DNA of 64,000 nt. It comes from Ruegeria_C sp041537905 (GTDB taxonomy: Bacteria; Pseudomonadota; Alphaproteobacteria; Rhodobacterales; Rhodobacteraceae). The notes beneath the pieces were generated by a model. The model worked only from the letters and a program-made list of their open reading frames with translations. It did not search any database and was not told where the DNA came from. Positions 1-9,091 of this stretch are shown piece after piece; the first letter of the stretch is position 1; each line of letters starts with the position of its first letter. The position numbers and the translations under genes were made by a program. The DNA is taken from positions 372,001-436,000 of the forward strand of contig NZ_JBGRUO010000001.1 of assembly GCF_041537905.1 (NCBI RefSeq), read 5' to 3'.

Positions 1-20
1 TCCGCAGGTCCTTGTGGCCA

Positions 21-608
21 TCAAGCATCGGATCGGGTTCCCCGAATGCGCGAGAGCAGTCTCGTGGGCAGGCCCAGCACGACAACGCTTGCCAGCGTGA
101 TCTTGACCAGATCCCCTGCGATGAACGGTATGAATCCATAGGCGAGAACCTTGTCGCCCGGCACGAATTGCGCCAACCAGCCAAGGCCCAGCGCATAGAT
201 CATCGCCAGCCCCACCAGCATCGCGGGCCACAGGAACAGTTTGCGCAGATGATCTGCTGCCCAGCCCACGATGACGGCTGCTGCAACAAAGCCCAGCAGA
301 TATCCCCCCGTACCTCCGATCATATAAGCCAGCCCAATGCCCTTTTCGGGCGTTCCCGCAAAGACCGGAAATCCAAGGGCACCCGCCACTAGGTAGCCCA
401 CCACAGTCGCGGTTCCCAACCGCAGGCCATAGGCAGCAGCGAGGGCCATGACAGCCGCCACCTGAAGAGTCATTGGTACCGGCCAGAACGGGATCTGAAC
501 CTTGGCGCTGAGCGTCAGCAAAAGCACACCTGCAACGACACGCGCGGCCTGTCCGGGCAGACCGATCGAGCCGGTGGCCGGAAGCGCTGAGGGATGGGGC
601 GATTTCAT
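21..608 (-). CDS. bioY: BioY-family biotin transporter subunit
   Basis: A 195-residue hydrophobic protein with about six membrane segments. It matches BioY, the biotin-binding S component of ECF-type vitamin transporters, which sits in the inner membrane and takes up biotin alone or with BioM/BioN. Family marks seen are the N-terminal 'AKVQIPFWPVPMTLQ' stretch and the glycine-rich 'YMIGGTGGYLLGF' segment near residues 95-107. Length is normal for BioY. The ATG at 608 follows a BioR box only 11 bp upstream, so repression by BioR is expected. No bioM or bioN is visible, but the gene ends 20 bp from the window edge, so they could lie just outside. Confident family call. Confidence 0.93.
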   Translation of the reverse strand: MKSPHPSALPATGSIGLPGQAARVVAGVLLLTLSAKVQIPFWPVPMTLQVAAVMALAAAYGLRLGTATVVGYLVAGALGFPVFAGTPEKGIGLAYMIGGTGGYLLGFVAAAVIVGWAADHLRKLFLWPAMLVGLAMIYALGLGWLAQFVPGDKVLAYGFIPFIAGDLVKITLASVVVLGLPTRLLSRIRGTRSDA

Positions 609-619
609 TGGCTTTCCTT

Positions 620-629
620 TTATAGATAA
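620..629. promoter_or_regulatory. BioR operator upstream of bioY
   Basis: TTATAGATAA is the reverse complement of TTATCTATAA, which fits the published BioR consensus TTATMTATAA of Alphaproteobacteria. It lies 11 bp upstream of the bioY start. A weaker relative, TTATTGATAA, sits at 661-670, so a second half-strength site is possible. The matching box in front of the neighbouring GntR gene supports the assignment. Confidence 0.85.
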
Positions 630-714
630 AAATTTTGCATTCGATCCATTTTTGATAATTTTATTGATAAAGAGTCAAGTCGCTTTCGGCCCCACCCCTG
701 AAACACGGCAGGGA

Positions 715-1314
715 TCAGAGCATACGGCGAATATGACGCGCGAGGATCCCGCTGGCCGCCGTCGCGTTGCGGCCCTTCAGCGCCTGCAGGATGGCTGCAT
801 GATCGGCGTCGGTCCGCTGCACCCATTTCTGTTGCCAATGGGCAAAGAAATGGCGGGCGCTTGCGATATGCAGGTCGTCAATCGTATGAAGCAGGCGCGG
901 CATCGCGCATGGCGTAAGAATGACGCGGTGAAAGACGCGATTCCGCGCCTCCCATGTGGGCATATCCTCAGCGGCGTCACATTGCGCGACCGCTTCTGAC
1001 ACCAGCTTGATATCCCGAGGCGTGAAGTTCTGAACGGCGTGCTGCAGCGCCAGGGTTTCCAGAACCACCCGCATTTCGATGACTTCGCGCACCTCAGAAG
1101 GATCAAGGGCCGCGACCCGCATGCCCCGGCGTGGCTCGCTGACTGCAAGTCCATGCGCCTCAAGCCGCAGCAGCGCCTCGCGCACCGGAACATGGCTGGT
1201 CTCATGGGCACGCGCGATATGGTCCTGCCGCAGCTTCTCACCGGCGGGTAAAGCACCAGTGATGATCTGCTGGCTCAGACTTTGATAAATCGTGTCGGCA
1301 ATCGTTGCTGTCAT
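715..1314 (-). CDS. bioR: GntR/FCD-family transcriptional regulator, probable biotin repressor BioR
   Basis: A 199-residue GntR-family protein. The N-terminal winged helix (about residues 1-70) carries 'HVPVREALLRLEAHGL' and 'EPRRGMRV', the usual GntR recognition region. The rest is an FCD-type all-helical ligand domain. The family alone does not give the ligand. The assignment to BioR rests on context: the next gene downstream is bioY, and a perfect BioR box precedes both bioY and this gene, which implies autoregulation. The box at 1318-1327 ends only 3 bp before the ATG, leaving no room for a Shine-Dalgarno site, so the mRNA may be leaderless. Confidence 0.87.
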   Translation of the reverse strand: MTATIADTIYQSLSQQIITGALPAGEKLRQDHIARAHETSHVPVREALLRLEAHGLAVSEPRRGMRVAALDPSEVREVIEMRVVLETLALQHAVQNFTPRDIKLVSEAVAQCDAAEDMPTWEARNRVFHRVILTPCAMPRLLHTIDDLHIASARHFFAHWQQKWVQRTDADHAAILQALKGRNATAASGILARHIRRML

Positions 1315-1317
1315 GGA

Positions 1318-1327
1318 TTATAGATAA
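1318..1327. promoter_or_regulatory. BioR operator upstream of bioR (autoregulation)
   Basis: An exact second copy of TTATAGATAA, 3 bp upstream of the regulator's ATG. Identical 10-mers in front of bioY and its adjacent GntR gene are the standard arrangement of the alphaproteobacterial BioR regulon. Confidence 0.85.
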
Positions 1328-1345
1328 AACCCGACCGTGCGCCTC

Positions 1346-2281
1346 TCAAGCGGAATCATCCGGGTCAAGCGGATCGGGCGCGAAATTTGCGCCGCAGATC
1401 AGAACCGCCAGCTTTTCGCCGGGCTCCGGGCGATAGGCCCTGGACATCAGCGCGGCCAAAGCGGTAGCGCCTGCGGGTTCGACCAGCAGCCGCCGCTCCT
1501 GCCAGAGAGCCTCTTGAGCGGATCGGATGGCATCATCGGTGACCAGCACCGACCTCGTCTGGTACTGCCTCGTCAGATCGAAGCAGATATCCCCGATCCG
1601 CCGCGCACCAAGCGCGTTGGCGGCGATGCCCGAGACCTCGACATCCACCGGCTGCCCCGCCGCAAGCGCCGCATGCAGCGCGCAGGAGGTTTCCGGCTCC
1701 ACCGCCACGACCTTGCGCGCGCCCTGCAACCAGGCCAACGCGCCCGAGATCAGCCCGCCACCGCCAACCGCAATCAAGACCGTGTCAGCCCGCAGCCCCT
1801 GCCCTTCCCATTCGCGCATCGCCGTGCCCTGCCCCGCGACAGTTGCCGGGGCATCATAGGCATGGATTTGCATCGCGCCCGAGCGCGCCTCATGCTCTTG
1901 CGCCAACTTCAGAGCATTGGCGTATTGACCCGGCACAACGCTCAGATCAGCGCCGATCCGTTCGATCAGCGCGATCTTTGAGGGGCCCGCCATTTCGGGC
2001 ACGAAGATATGCGCCGGGTGCCCCAGCGCCCGCGCCGCATAAGCCGCCGCCGCGCCGTGATTGCCGCCCGAGGCCGCAACCACACCTGCTGCTGGCACGT
2101 CGCTGCTGAGCAGCGTGTTGAATGCCCCGCGCGCCTTGAAACTGCCGGTATGCTGAAGCTGTTCCAGCTTCATCTCGACCGGATAATCCAGACCAAACCC
2201 TTTGAAGGTCACCACCGGTGTTTCCACCACATGGCCTGCGATACGATCCGCCGCCGCTTCGATCTCTTGTGTCCATCCCAT
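1346..2281 (-). CDS. PLP-dependent threonine/serine dehydratase family protein
   Basis: A fold-type II PLP enzyme of the threonine/serine dehydratase family, about 311 residues from the chosen ATG at 2281 (MGWTQEIEAAADRIAG). The PLP lysine motif is 'GSFKARGAFN' and the phosphate-binding loop is 'AVGGGGLISGA'. The SGGNHG motif typical of the family is also present. These enzymes deaminate L-threonine or L-serine to 2-oxo acids and ammonia in the cytoplasm. The reading frame runs 52 codons further upstream, but that extension looks non-coding and would overlap the divergent gene. There is no C-terminal ACT domain, so this is a short catabolic-type enzyme rather than biosynthetic IlvA. The exact substrate is not fixed by sequence; related racemases cannot be excluded. 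Confidence 0.85.
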   Translation of the reverse strand: MGWTQEIEAAADRIAGHVVETPVVTFKGFGLDYPVEMKLEQLQHTGSFKARGAFNTLLSSDVPAAGVVAASGGNHGAAAAYAARALGHPAHIFVPEMAGPSKIALIERIGADLSVVPGQYANALKLAQEHEARSGAMQIHAYDAPATVAGQGTAMREWEGQGLRADTVLIAVGGGGLISGALAWLQGARKVVAVEPETSCALHAALAAGQPVDVEVSGIAANALGARRIGDICFDLTRQYQTRSVLVTDDAIRSAQEALWQERRLLVEPAGATALAALMSRAYRPEPGEKLAVLICGANFAPDPLDPDDSA

Positions 2282-2360
2282 TCTCACTATCCCGTCTCTG
2301 GCGCTCTGGCCGCGAACCCTATAGCTGTTGGGCAAACACGCAAGCCGGGATGCAACCGAC

Positions 2361-3206
2361 ATGAAAGAAGACCATCGCCTCAGCCCCTTCCGGGACGCCC
2401 ATACCGACCGCAGCACCGCCAGCGAAGTGCCGGACACGCCGCAGACGCGGTCGCCGTCCTACCGTCTGGCCTTTGCCGATGACGATTTCCTCTGTCGTGA
2501 TGAGCTGCGGCCCGTGCGCCTGCAGCTTGAGCTTCTGAAACCGCAAATGATGCTGGATGAACATGGCATCACCTCGACAATCGTGATGTTTGGCGGCGCG
2601 CGCATTCCCGAGCCTGCGCAAAAACACACGGCGCGCACACAAACGCTGGCGGATTTGTCCGAGTTCTACGATGAGGCCCGCGAATTTGCGCGCCTGATGA
2701 CCGAGAAATCCAAGCAAAGCGGCTGCCGCGAAAACGTGATCGTCACCGGCGGCGGACCCGGCGTGATGGAGGCCGGAAATCGCGGCGCCGAGGATGCAGG
2801 TGGCTGTTCGATCGGGTTGAACATCGTGTTGCCGCATGAGCAGGCACCGAACCTGCATGTGACACCGGAGCTGGCCTTCAACTTCCACTATTTTGCGATC
2901 CGCAAGATGCACTTCCTGATGCGCGCCCGTGCCATCACCATCTTTCCGGGCGGGTTCGGCACCATGGACGAACTGTTCGAGGCGCTGACCCTGATCCAGA
3001 CCGGGCGCATGGATCGAGTACCGTTCCTGCTGTTCGGGCGTGCCTTCTGGGAAAAGGTCATCAACTGGGAGGCGCTGGCCGATGCCGGCACGATCTCGGA
3101 CGAGGATCTGGACCTGTTCCGCTTCGTGGACACCGCGCAAGAGGCGATGGAGCTGATCGAGAACTGGGAACCCGCGCCACCGCGCGATGATATCCCCGGC
3201 CGCTGA
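2361..3206 (+). CDS. LOG-family (TIGR00730-like) Rossmann protein
   Basis: The LOG-family signatures 'GGGPGVMEAGNRG' and 'PGGFGTMDELFEALT' are both present. The family includes cytokinin-activating phosphoribohydrolases and bacterial nucleotide 5'-monophosphate nucleosidases (PpnN-like), which cleave the N-glycosidic bond of nucleoside monophosphates. At about 281 residues it is longer than minimal LOG proteins because of an N-terminal helical extension, as in several proteobacterial members. The ATG at 2361 is preferred over a TTG at 2328. It stands alone, divergent from the dehydratase and convergent with the cox operon. Physiological substrate unknown. Confidence 0.88.
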   Translation: MKEDHRLSPFRDAHTDRSTASEVPDTPQTRSPSYRLAFADDDFLCRDELRPVRLQLELLKPQMMLDEHGITSTIVMFGGARIPEPAQKHTARTQTLADLSEFYDEAREFARLMTEKSKQSGCRENVIVTGGGPGVMEAGNRGAEDAGGCSIGLNIVLPHEQAPNLHVTPELAFNFHYFAIRKMHFLMRARAITIFPGGFGTMDELFEALTLIQTGRMDRVPFLLFGRAFWEKVINWEALADAGTISDEDLDLFRFVDTAQEAMELIENWEPAPPRDDIPGR

Positions 3207-3275
3207 GCGACACTTGCGTTTAAAGAAGATGCCGTGCAGGCGCTTACTCTGAAGGTCAAGATATTCGTTGTCACG

Positions 3276-4064
3276 TCATCTATTGGGCAGGCTCACCGCT
3301 GAACGCCGGACCTGGACCAGTTGCGCCAGGATCGACAGGGCGATCTCTTCGGGTGTGACGGCGCCCAAATCGAGGCCTGCGGGTGCCTGAACGTCATCAA
3401 TTCTGGTTTGATCGATACCCGCTGTCGCGAGTTTTTTCGCAAGTGATGCGTATTTCCGGCGACTGCCGACGAAAGCCACATAGGTCGGTTGGCTAGCAAG
3501 CGCTGACTTCAATGCATCAAGGTCACCCTGCCCCTGCGTTGCGACGACGATGAAATGTTGCTGATGCGGAGTGTTTTCTTGCGAAGCGGGCGGTGCGGCG
3601 GCGACGGACCAGTGGAATTGAGGGGCAAGTGTGCTCAGAGCCTGCGCGACCGGAGACGCACCGATGACCACAAGTTGCGGCGTCGGCAGGCACGGCTCGA
3701 TAAAGATATCTATCGTGCCGCGCGACGGGCAGCCGTTGCGGGCAAACTGGGTTCCGTCCACCATATCCCCCGAGGTGACACCTTTCTCGGCAAGCAAATC
3801 CTCTGGCGCAACAGAGACAAGCTGCGGCCGTCCGTCTTGCAACGCCCGCAGTGCGGCGCGCTTCACCGCACCTCTGGTGCAGCCGCCGCCCAGCCAGCCT
3901 TGCAGGATCGTTCCATCCGCGCTGAGCAGCGCCTTTGCACCGGGTTTGGCGGCTGTTGGTCCAGCTGTGCGCACGATGGTGGCAAAGGCAAAGGGCTCAT
4001 CCTTGGCGCGCAACTCCTGTGCCGCTTCGGCCAGATCGGATGAGAGAATTTCGGCCGGGGTCAT
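3276..4064 (-). CDS. coxF: CoxF/XdhC-family molybdenum hydroxylase maturation protein
   Basis: The last gene of the cox operon; its ATG overlaps the coxE stop (ATGA). The N-terminal XdhC/CoxI domain has 'GWLGGGCTRGAVKRAALRAL' near residues 55-75. The C-terminal half looks like a Rossmann-type XdhC_C domain ('PQLVVIGASPVAQAL', 'VAFVGSRRKYASL'). XdhC proteins bind and protect molybdenum cofactor and help its sulfuration before insertion into the large subunit. In Oligotropha-type clusters both CoxF and CoxI belong to this family; position after coxE favours CoxF. The frame is open 40 codons further upstream, inside coxE, and that part was rejected because it has no domain match. Confidence 0.87.
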   Translation of the reverse strand: MTPAEILSSDLAEAAQELRAKDEPFAFATIVRTAGPTAAKPGAKALLSADGTILQGWLGGGCTRGAVKRAALRALQDGRPQLVSVAPEDLLAEKGVTSGDMVDGTQFARNGCPSRGTIDIFIEPCLPTPQLVVIGASPVAQALSTLAPQFHWSVAAAPPASQENTPHQQHFIVVATQGQGDLDALKSALASQPTYVAFVGSRRKYASLAKKLATAGIDQTRIDDVQAPAGLDLGAVTPEEIALSILAQLVQVRRSAVSLPNR

Positions 4065-5242
4065 AGCGTTGCCAGCTCCTGCTCCAACGCCGCCAAATCC
4101 CGCAGCGTATTGGCTGCCTTGAAGGCGTCCAGATACGGCAGGGCCGCCGCCATGCCTGCGGCAACCGGTGCGTAGTCTTGCCAACCCTTGAGAGGGTTGA
4201 GCCAGATCACCTTGCAGCCCCGCTTGCGCAGCTTTTGCAACGCGGCAGCGATAACCTCGGGCGGCGCGGTGTCGTAGCCATCCGACAGGATCAGCACAAC
4301 GCTGCGCCCGTCGACAAACCGCTTGGCATAGGTGTCGGCAAAGCGCATGAGCGATGGCCCGATCTTCGACCCGCCGCCGAACCCGTCAGCCATCAGCGAC
4401 ATGCGTCCAATGGCCCGCATCGCGTCCTTGTCGCGCAGAGCTTCGGTGATGCGGACAAGGCGGGTGTGAAACAGATAGGCATCTGCGCTCATGTCAGCCC
4501 GCATCAGGCCCGCGAGAAAGGCCAGGAATACCTGCGCGTATACGCTCATTGACCCTGAAACATCGCAAAGAGCCACGATCTTGCGCGTTCTGTCGGGCCG
4601 ATGTTTGCGCAGTAGACGCAGCGGCTCGCCGCCGGTGGCCAGACTGTGGCGGATGGTCTTGCGAAAATGCAGCCGATCGCCCCTGCGTGCGGCCTTGCGG
4701 CGGCGCGAGCGCTTGTCGCGCAAGGCCGCACCGATACGGCGGGCGACCTCTTCGGCTTGTGCGATTTCGTCGGGCCGGACTAGATCGCGCAGATCGCGGC
4801 GGCTGAGGTTGCGCTGCTGGGTTGCGATCAGTTTGCCGGTGCCATCGCTTTCAGCTTCCCCGTTCTCATTGTCAGGCGCGGTGGCCGCGCCAGAGGCTCC
4901 GACGTCTTGGCCCGCTGCGTCGCGAGAGGAATGGACATCTTTGCTCATTTTGGTTGTGGGTTTTGGAATGACCTTCTGCCGCACCCGGCCCGCATCCATC
5001 CAGTAGCTGTCGAAAAGCGCGTCGAAACGCTGGGATTCTTCCTTGCATCCGGTGCAGACGGCCCTCAGGGCGCGGCGGCTGTCATCGGGGTGGACAGCTT
5101 CGACTTCGGCCAGAGCCGCCATGGCGATATCCGCCTCTGCCACGCCAAGGCGCAGGCCGTTTTCGCGCAGATGCGCGATGAACCCCACAACCCGCGCCGC
5201 GGGGCCCGGGTCACGGGCGGCGAATTTCGTCACACGGCTCAT
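4061..5242 (-). CDS. coxE: CoxE-like VWA-domain protein
   Basis: A 393-residue protein with a C-terminal von Willebrand A domain; the MIDAS motif is 'CDVSGSMSVYAQ' (DxSxS), followed by 'ILSDGYDT'. The middle part is rich in Arg/Lys and acidic residues, as in CoxE. With CoxD (MoxR ATPase) it forms the AAA+/VWA pair that in Oligotropha matures the [CuSMoO2] centre of CO dehydrogenase. The start at 5242 overlaps the coxD stop (ATGA); a longer reading frame upstream lies inside coxD and is not supported. The coxF start overlaps the far end, so D, E and F are translationally coupled. Confidence 0.88.
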   Translation of the reverse strand: MSRVTKFAARDPGPAARVVGFIAHLRENGLRLGVAEADIAMAALAEVEAVHPDDSRRALRAVCTGCKEESQRFDALFDSYWMDAGRVRQKVIPKPTTKMSKDVHSSRDAAGQDVGASGAATAPDNENGEAESDGTGKLIATQQRNLSRRDLRDLVRPDEIAQAEEVARRIGAALRDKRSRRRKAARRGDRLHFRKTIRHSLATGGEPLRLLRKHRPDRTRKIVALCDVSGSMSVYAQVFLAFLAGLMRADMSADAYLFHTRLVRITEALRDKDAMRAIGRMSLMADGFGGGSKIGPSLMRFADTYAKRFVDGRSVVLILSDGYDTAPPEVIAAALQKLRKRGCKVIWLNPLKGWQDYAPVAAGMAAALPYLDAFKAANTLRDLAALEQELATL

Positions 5243-6114
5243 GCGGCTTTCCCCGCGATGCGCCCCGCAACCTCGGGCGTGATATGGGCCTGATCGCTTT
5301 GCGTCTTGAGCAGGGTTGTGAGCGTCGATTGCAGAACGGTGGTGTCTTGGGTCAGATCGGCGATGCCAAGCCCCATGAGGGCTGCGGCAAAATCGAGCAT
5401 CTCGGCAATACCGGGGACCTTTTCCAGCTCTTCTTCGCGCAATCTCTGCACGAAGCTGACAATCTGACCAGCGAGCCGCGCCTCGACCTCGGGGCATCTT
5501 GCTTTGAGGATTGCCAGTTCCGTGGCCCGGTCTGGGTATTCCACATAGGTGTACAGACACCGTCGGCGTAATGCGTCAGATAGATCACGCGTACCATTTG
5601 ATGTCAGGATCACGATCGGTCGAGATACCGCCGTGATGGTGCCAAGCTCGGGGATCGAGATCTGAAAGTCGGACAGGATCTCCAGCAGGTAGGCTTCAAA
5701 TTCCTCATCCGCCCGGTCGATTTCATCGATCAGCAGCACCGGCGGGGTGTCTTGCGTGATGGCCGCCAGCAAAGGGCGTTCCAACAGGAAGTCCCGTGAA
5801 AAGATGCGATCCTCGACGGTTTTGCCGGTCTCACCATCCTCGGCTGCGGCCCGGATGGTCAGCAATTGGCGCTGATAGTTCCATTCATAGATGGCCTGCG
5901 CGGCATCTAGCCCTTCATAACATTGCAGACGGATCAGCCGCGTGTCTTGCGCAACCGACAGCGCGCGCGCGATTTCGGTTTTGCCGACACCCGCGGCCCC
6001 TTCCAGCAAGAGCGGGCGGCCAAGGGTCAAGGCAAGCTGCAAGGCAACCGCCAGATCGTCAGACGCCACATAGCTTTCAGCGGCAAGACGGGATTTGAGA
6101 TCACTCCAGCTCAT
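5239..6114 (-). CDS. coxD: CoxD-like MoxR-family AAA+ ATPase
   Basis: A 291-residue AAA+ ATPase of the MoxR group. Walker A is 'GAAGVGKTEIARAL', Walker B is 'VLLIDEIDRADEEFEA', and the sensor region is 'VILTSNGTRDLSDALRRRC'. In Oligotropha CoxD is a membrane-associated chaperone needed to build the Cu-S-Mo centre of apo-CO dehydrogenase. The gene follows coxL after 45 bp and overlaps coxE, which is the known cox gene order. A second MoxR at 41659 belongs to a different (Bat-type) operon. Confidence 0.9.
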   Translation of the reverse strand: MSWSDLKSRLAAESYVASDDLAVALQLALTLGRPLLLEGAAGVGKTEIARALSVAQDTRLIRLQCYEGLDAAQAIYEWNYQRQLLTIRAAAEDGETGKTVEDRIFSRDFLLERPLLAAITQDTPPVLLIDEIDRADEEFEAYLLEILSDFQISIPELGTITAVSRPIVILTSNGTRDLSDALRRRCLYTYVEYPDRATELAILKARCPEVEARLAGQIVSFVQRLREEELEKVPGIAEMLDFAAALMGLGIADLTQDTTVLQSTLTTLLKTQSDQAHITPEVAGRIAGKAA

Positions 6115-6159
6115 ATCTGTCGCGGTCAGGCGGGATAGCGCCCCGCCTGACCATTGCCC

Positions 6160-8586
6160 TTAACCATGCAGGCCAAGTTCATTGGCTGTCTTCCAGATCC
6201 GCCAGTGATCATGGGGCATGTTGGTATGCGTGTTGCCGAACGCACGGAACGCATCCTGCACCGCGTTCGAGAAGCATGGCACCCCGCCTACATGGGGACT
6301 TTCGCCCACACCCTTGGCCCCAATGGGATGGTGCGGGCTGGGGGTGACGGTGTAGTCGGTTTCATAATTGGGCACTTCCCAAGCTGTCGGCAGGAAGAAA
6401 TCCATCAGCGTCCCGGTCTTGACGTTTCCCATGTCGTCATAGGCGATCTCCTGACCCAAGGCGACGGCCAGCGCTTCGGTCAGACCGCCATGCACCTGAC
6501 CTTCGATGATCATCGGGTTGATCCGGGTTCCGCAATCATCCAGCGCATAGAAACGACGGATGTCGGGCACGCCGGTATCCACGTCGATATCCATTACACA
6601 GACATAAGCCCCGAACGGGTAGGTCATGTTTGGTGGATCATAATAACTGACCGCTTCAAGACCGGGCTCGATCCCTGGGATCGCCTGGTTATAGGCCGCA
6701 AAGGCGACCTCTTTCATTGTCTTGAACCTCTCCGGTGCGCCTTTGACAACGAACCGATCCACGTCAAATTCCACGTCATTGTCATGCACCTCAAGCAGGT
6801 AGGCTGCGATCATCTGCGCCTTGGCGCGGATTTTGCGGCCCGCCATCGCGGTGGCGGCACCGGCAACCGGGGTGGAGCGAGACCCATACGTGCCCAGACC
6901 GTAAGGTGCGGTGTCCGTGTCGCCCTCTTCGATGGTGATGCTGTCGGCAGGCAGGCCAATCTCGGATGCCAGGATTTGTGCAAAGGTTGTCGCGTGACCC
7001 TGACCTTGTGAAATCGTCCCCAGCCGCGCAATCGCAGACCCTGTCGGGTGGATACGGATTTCGCAGCTATCAAACATGCCCAGGCCCAGAATGTCGCAAT
7101 TCTTGACGGGTCCGGCCCCCACGATCTCGGTAAAGAAGGACAGACCAATTCCCATCAGCTTGCGGGTCTTGCCTGCTTTGAAGTCCTCAATCCGCTGTGC
7201 CTGTTCGGCGCGCAATCCGTCATAATCCACTGTTTTCAGCGCCTTGTCCCAGGCGGTATGGTAATCGCCGCTGTCATATTCCCAGCCCAACGCTGCCTTG
7301 TAGGGGAACTGTTCTTTCCTGATAAAGTTGATCCGGCGCAACTCGGCTGCATCCATATTCAACTTGATGGCGAGAACCTCGATCATCCGTTCGATGAAAT
7401 ACACCGCCTCGGTCACCCGGAAGGAACAGCGATAGCTGACCCCGCCAGGAGCCTTGTTGGTGTAGACGCCATCGACCTCAAGATAGGCGGTCGGGATATC
7501 GTAGGACCCGGTGCAGATATTCATGAACCCGGCCGGGAATTTGGTGGGGTCGGCACAGGCATCAAAGCCACCGTGATCGGCGGTCACATGGCACTGCAGC
7601 CCGGTGATCTTGCCCTCTTTGGTGGCCGATATCCTGCCTTTCATCCAATAATCCCGCGCAAAGGCGGTGGATATCAAGTTGTCCATTCGGTCCTCGATCC
7701 ACTTGACTGGCTTGCCGGTGACGATGGAGGCCACGACAGAACAGACATACCCGGGATAGGCCCCGACCTTGTTGCCAAAACCGCCGCCGATATCGGGAGA
7801 AATCACGCGGATATTGTGCTCTTCGATGCCGGAGATCAGAGAGACCACGGTCCGGATCGCGTGCGGGGCCTGAAAGGTGCCCCACAGCGTCAGCTTGCCG
7901 TTGACCTTATCCATAGAGGCCACGCAACCGCAGGTTTCCAGCGGGCAGGGGTGCGTGCGGTGATAATACATCGACTCTTCGGCCACGATTTCGGCATTGG
8001 CGAGGACCTCTTCGGTGGGGCCCTTGTCGCCCGCTTCCCAGGTAAAGATGTGGTTGGGATGCTTCCGGGGACCGTGCGCGCCATCGGGGATGGAACCATC
8101 CTCCGCCACCAGATCCTCGCGCAGAATCACATCGGATTGCAGCGATTCAAACGGATCGACGATGACAGGCAGGTCTTCGTAATCGACCTCGACGGCTTCG
8201 ATCCCGTCTGCGGCGGCATAGCGGTCTTCGGCGACGACAAAGGCCACTTCCTGTCCCTGAAACAGAACCTTGCCATCGGCCAGCACCATTTGCTTGTCGC
8301 CCGCAAGGGTCGGCATCCAATGCAGGCCCAGCGGTTCCAGATCGGCGGCGGTCAAGACCGCCAGAACACCGGGCACCTCCATCGCGGCAGAGGTGTCAAT
8401 GCTTTTGATCCGGGCATGGGCATAGGGCGTGCGAACGAAATCGCCAAACAGCATACCGTCCAGCTTGATATCGTCGACATAGTTGCCCTTGCCCTGGGTG
8501 AACCGGGCATCTTCGACCCGCTTGCGCGAGCACCCCATGCCCTTGAGGTTATCGAGGCGTTCTTCGCGAGTGACTTCGTCTTTCAT
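6160..8586 (-). CDS. coxL: Aerobic carbon monoxide dehydrogenase (form I) large subunit
   Basis: An 808-residue molybdopterin-binding subunit of the xanthine oxidase family. The active-site loop reads SYRCSFR at residues 384-390. The cysteine (387) that bridges copper to molybdenum in form I CO dehydrogenases is therefore present; form II enzymes have AYRGAGR instead. The first residue is Ser where the form I consensus has Ala. The C-terminal 'GAKGVGESPHVGG' carries the catalytic glutamate. The enzyme oxidises CO to CO2 and passes electrons via CoxS and CoxM to the respiratory chain. Its start overlaps the coxS stop (ATGA), and accessory coxDEF follow. Confidence 0.95.
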   Translation of the reverse strand: MKDEVTREERLDNLKGMGCSRKRVEDARFTQGKGNYVDDIKLDGMLFGDFVRTPYAHARIKSIDTSAAMEVPGVLAVLTAADLEPLGLHWMPTLAGDKQMVLADGKVLFQGQEVAFVVAEDRYAAADGIEAVEVDYEDLPVIVDPFESLQSDVILREDLVAEDGSIPDGAHGPRKHPNHIFTWEAGDKGPTEEVLANAEIVAEESMYYHRTHPCPLETCGCVASMDKVNGKLTLWGTFQAPHAIRTVVSLISGIEEHNIRVISPDIGGGFGNKVGAYPGYVCSVVASIVTGKPVKWIEDRMDNLISTAFARDYWMKGRISATKEGKITGLQCHVTADHGGFDACADPTKFPAGFMNICTGSYDIPTAYLEVDGVYTNKAPGGVSYRCSFRVTEAVYFIERMIEVLAIKLNMDAAELRRINFIRKEQFPYKAALGWEYDSGDYHTAWDKALKTVDYDGLRAEQAQRIEDFKAGKTRKLMGIGLSFFTEIVGAGPVKNCDILGLGMFDSCEIRIHPTGSAIARLGTISQGQGHATTFAQILASEIGLPADSITIEEGDTDTAPYGLGTYGSRSTPVAGAATAMAGRKIRAKAQMIAAYLLEVHDNDVEFDVDRFVVKGAPERFKTMKEVAFAAYNQAIPGIEPGLEAVSYYDPPNMTYPFGAYVCVMDIDVDTGVPDIRRFYALDDCGTRINPMIIEGQVHGGLTEALAVALGQEIAYDDMGNVKTGTLMDFFLPTAWEVPNYETDYTVTPSPHHPIGAKGVGESPHVGGVPCFSNAVQDAFRAFGNTHTNMPHDHWRIWKTANELGLHG

Positions 8587-9077
8587 TCTGCGGCCTCCCT
8601 GGCTGCATTCATCTCAGCCGCGGCGGCCTGAATGGATTTCACGATGTTCTGGTAACCGGTGCAGCGGCAGATGTTGCCAGCCATGCCGAAGCGGATTTCC
8701 TCTTCGGTCGGGTCGGGATTTTCCTCCAACAGCTTGGCGGCACGGGTGATCATGCCGGGGGTACAGAATCCGCATTGCAGCCCATGATGTTCCTTGAAGG
8801 CCTCCTGCAGCGGGTGCAGGTCGTCGGGGCCGCCAATCCCCTCGATCGTCGTGATCTCGCCACCGTCGGCCTGGGCAACGAACATGGTGCAGGATTTGAC
8901 CGACTTGCCGTTGATGGTGACCGTGCAGGCCCCGCAATGAGAGGTATCGCATCCGATATGCGGGCCGGTGATATTCAACCGCTCTCGCAGCGTATAGATC
9001 AGCAGTTCACGTGGTTCGGCCAGAAACTCTTCGTCCTTGCCGTTCACCTTCAGCTTGATGTGCATTTTCTTTGACAT
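8583..9077 (-). CDS. coxS: CO dehydrogenase small [2Fe-2S] subunit
   Basis: A 164-residue two-cluster iron-sulfur subunit. The plant-type [2Fe-2S] site is 'GCDTSHCGACTVTING' and the second site is formed by 'QCGFCTPGMI' plus 'NICRCTGYQNI'. It relays electrons from the Mo-Cu site in CoxL to FAD in CoxM. It sits 14 bp after coxM and overlaps coxL by 4 bp (ATGA), the M-S-L order diagnostic of form I clusters. Confidence 0.95.
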   Translation of the reverse strand: MSKKMHIKLKVNGKDEEFLAEPRELLIYTLRERLNITGPHIGCDTSHCGACTVTINGKSVKSCTMFVAQADGGEITTIEGIGGPDDLHPLQEAFKEHHGLQCGFCTPGMITRAAKLLEENPDPTEEEIRFGMAGNICRCTGYQNIVKSIQAAAAEMNAAREAAE

Positions 9078-9091
9078 GATATCCCCTCGCT

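Noticed and set aside
2319..3140. 273-codon frame antisense to the LOG-family gene
   Set aside because: Shadow of a well-supported gene; no motif and no ribosome site.
7048..8631. 527-codon open frame antisense to coxL
   Set aside because: High-GC codon bias leaves the opposite strand open. The frame has no family match and lies entirely inside a certain coxL.
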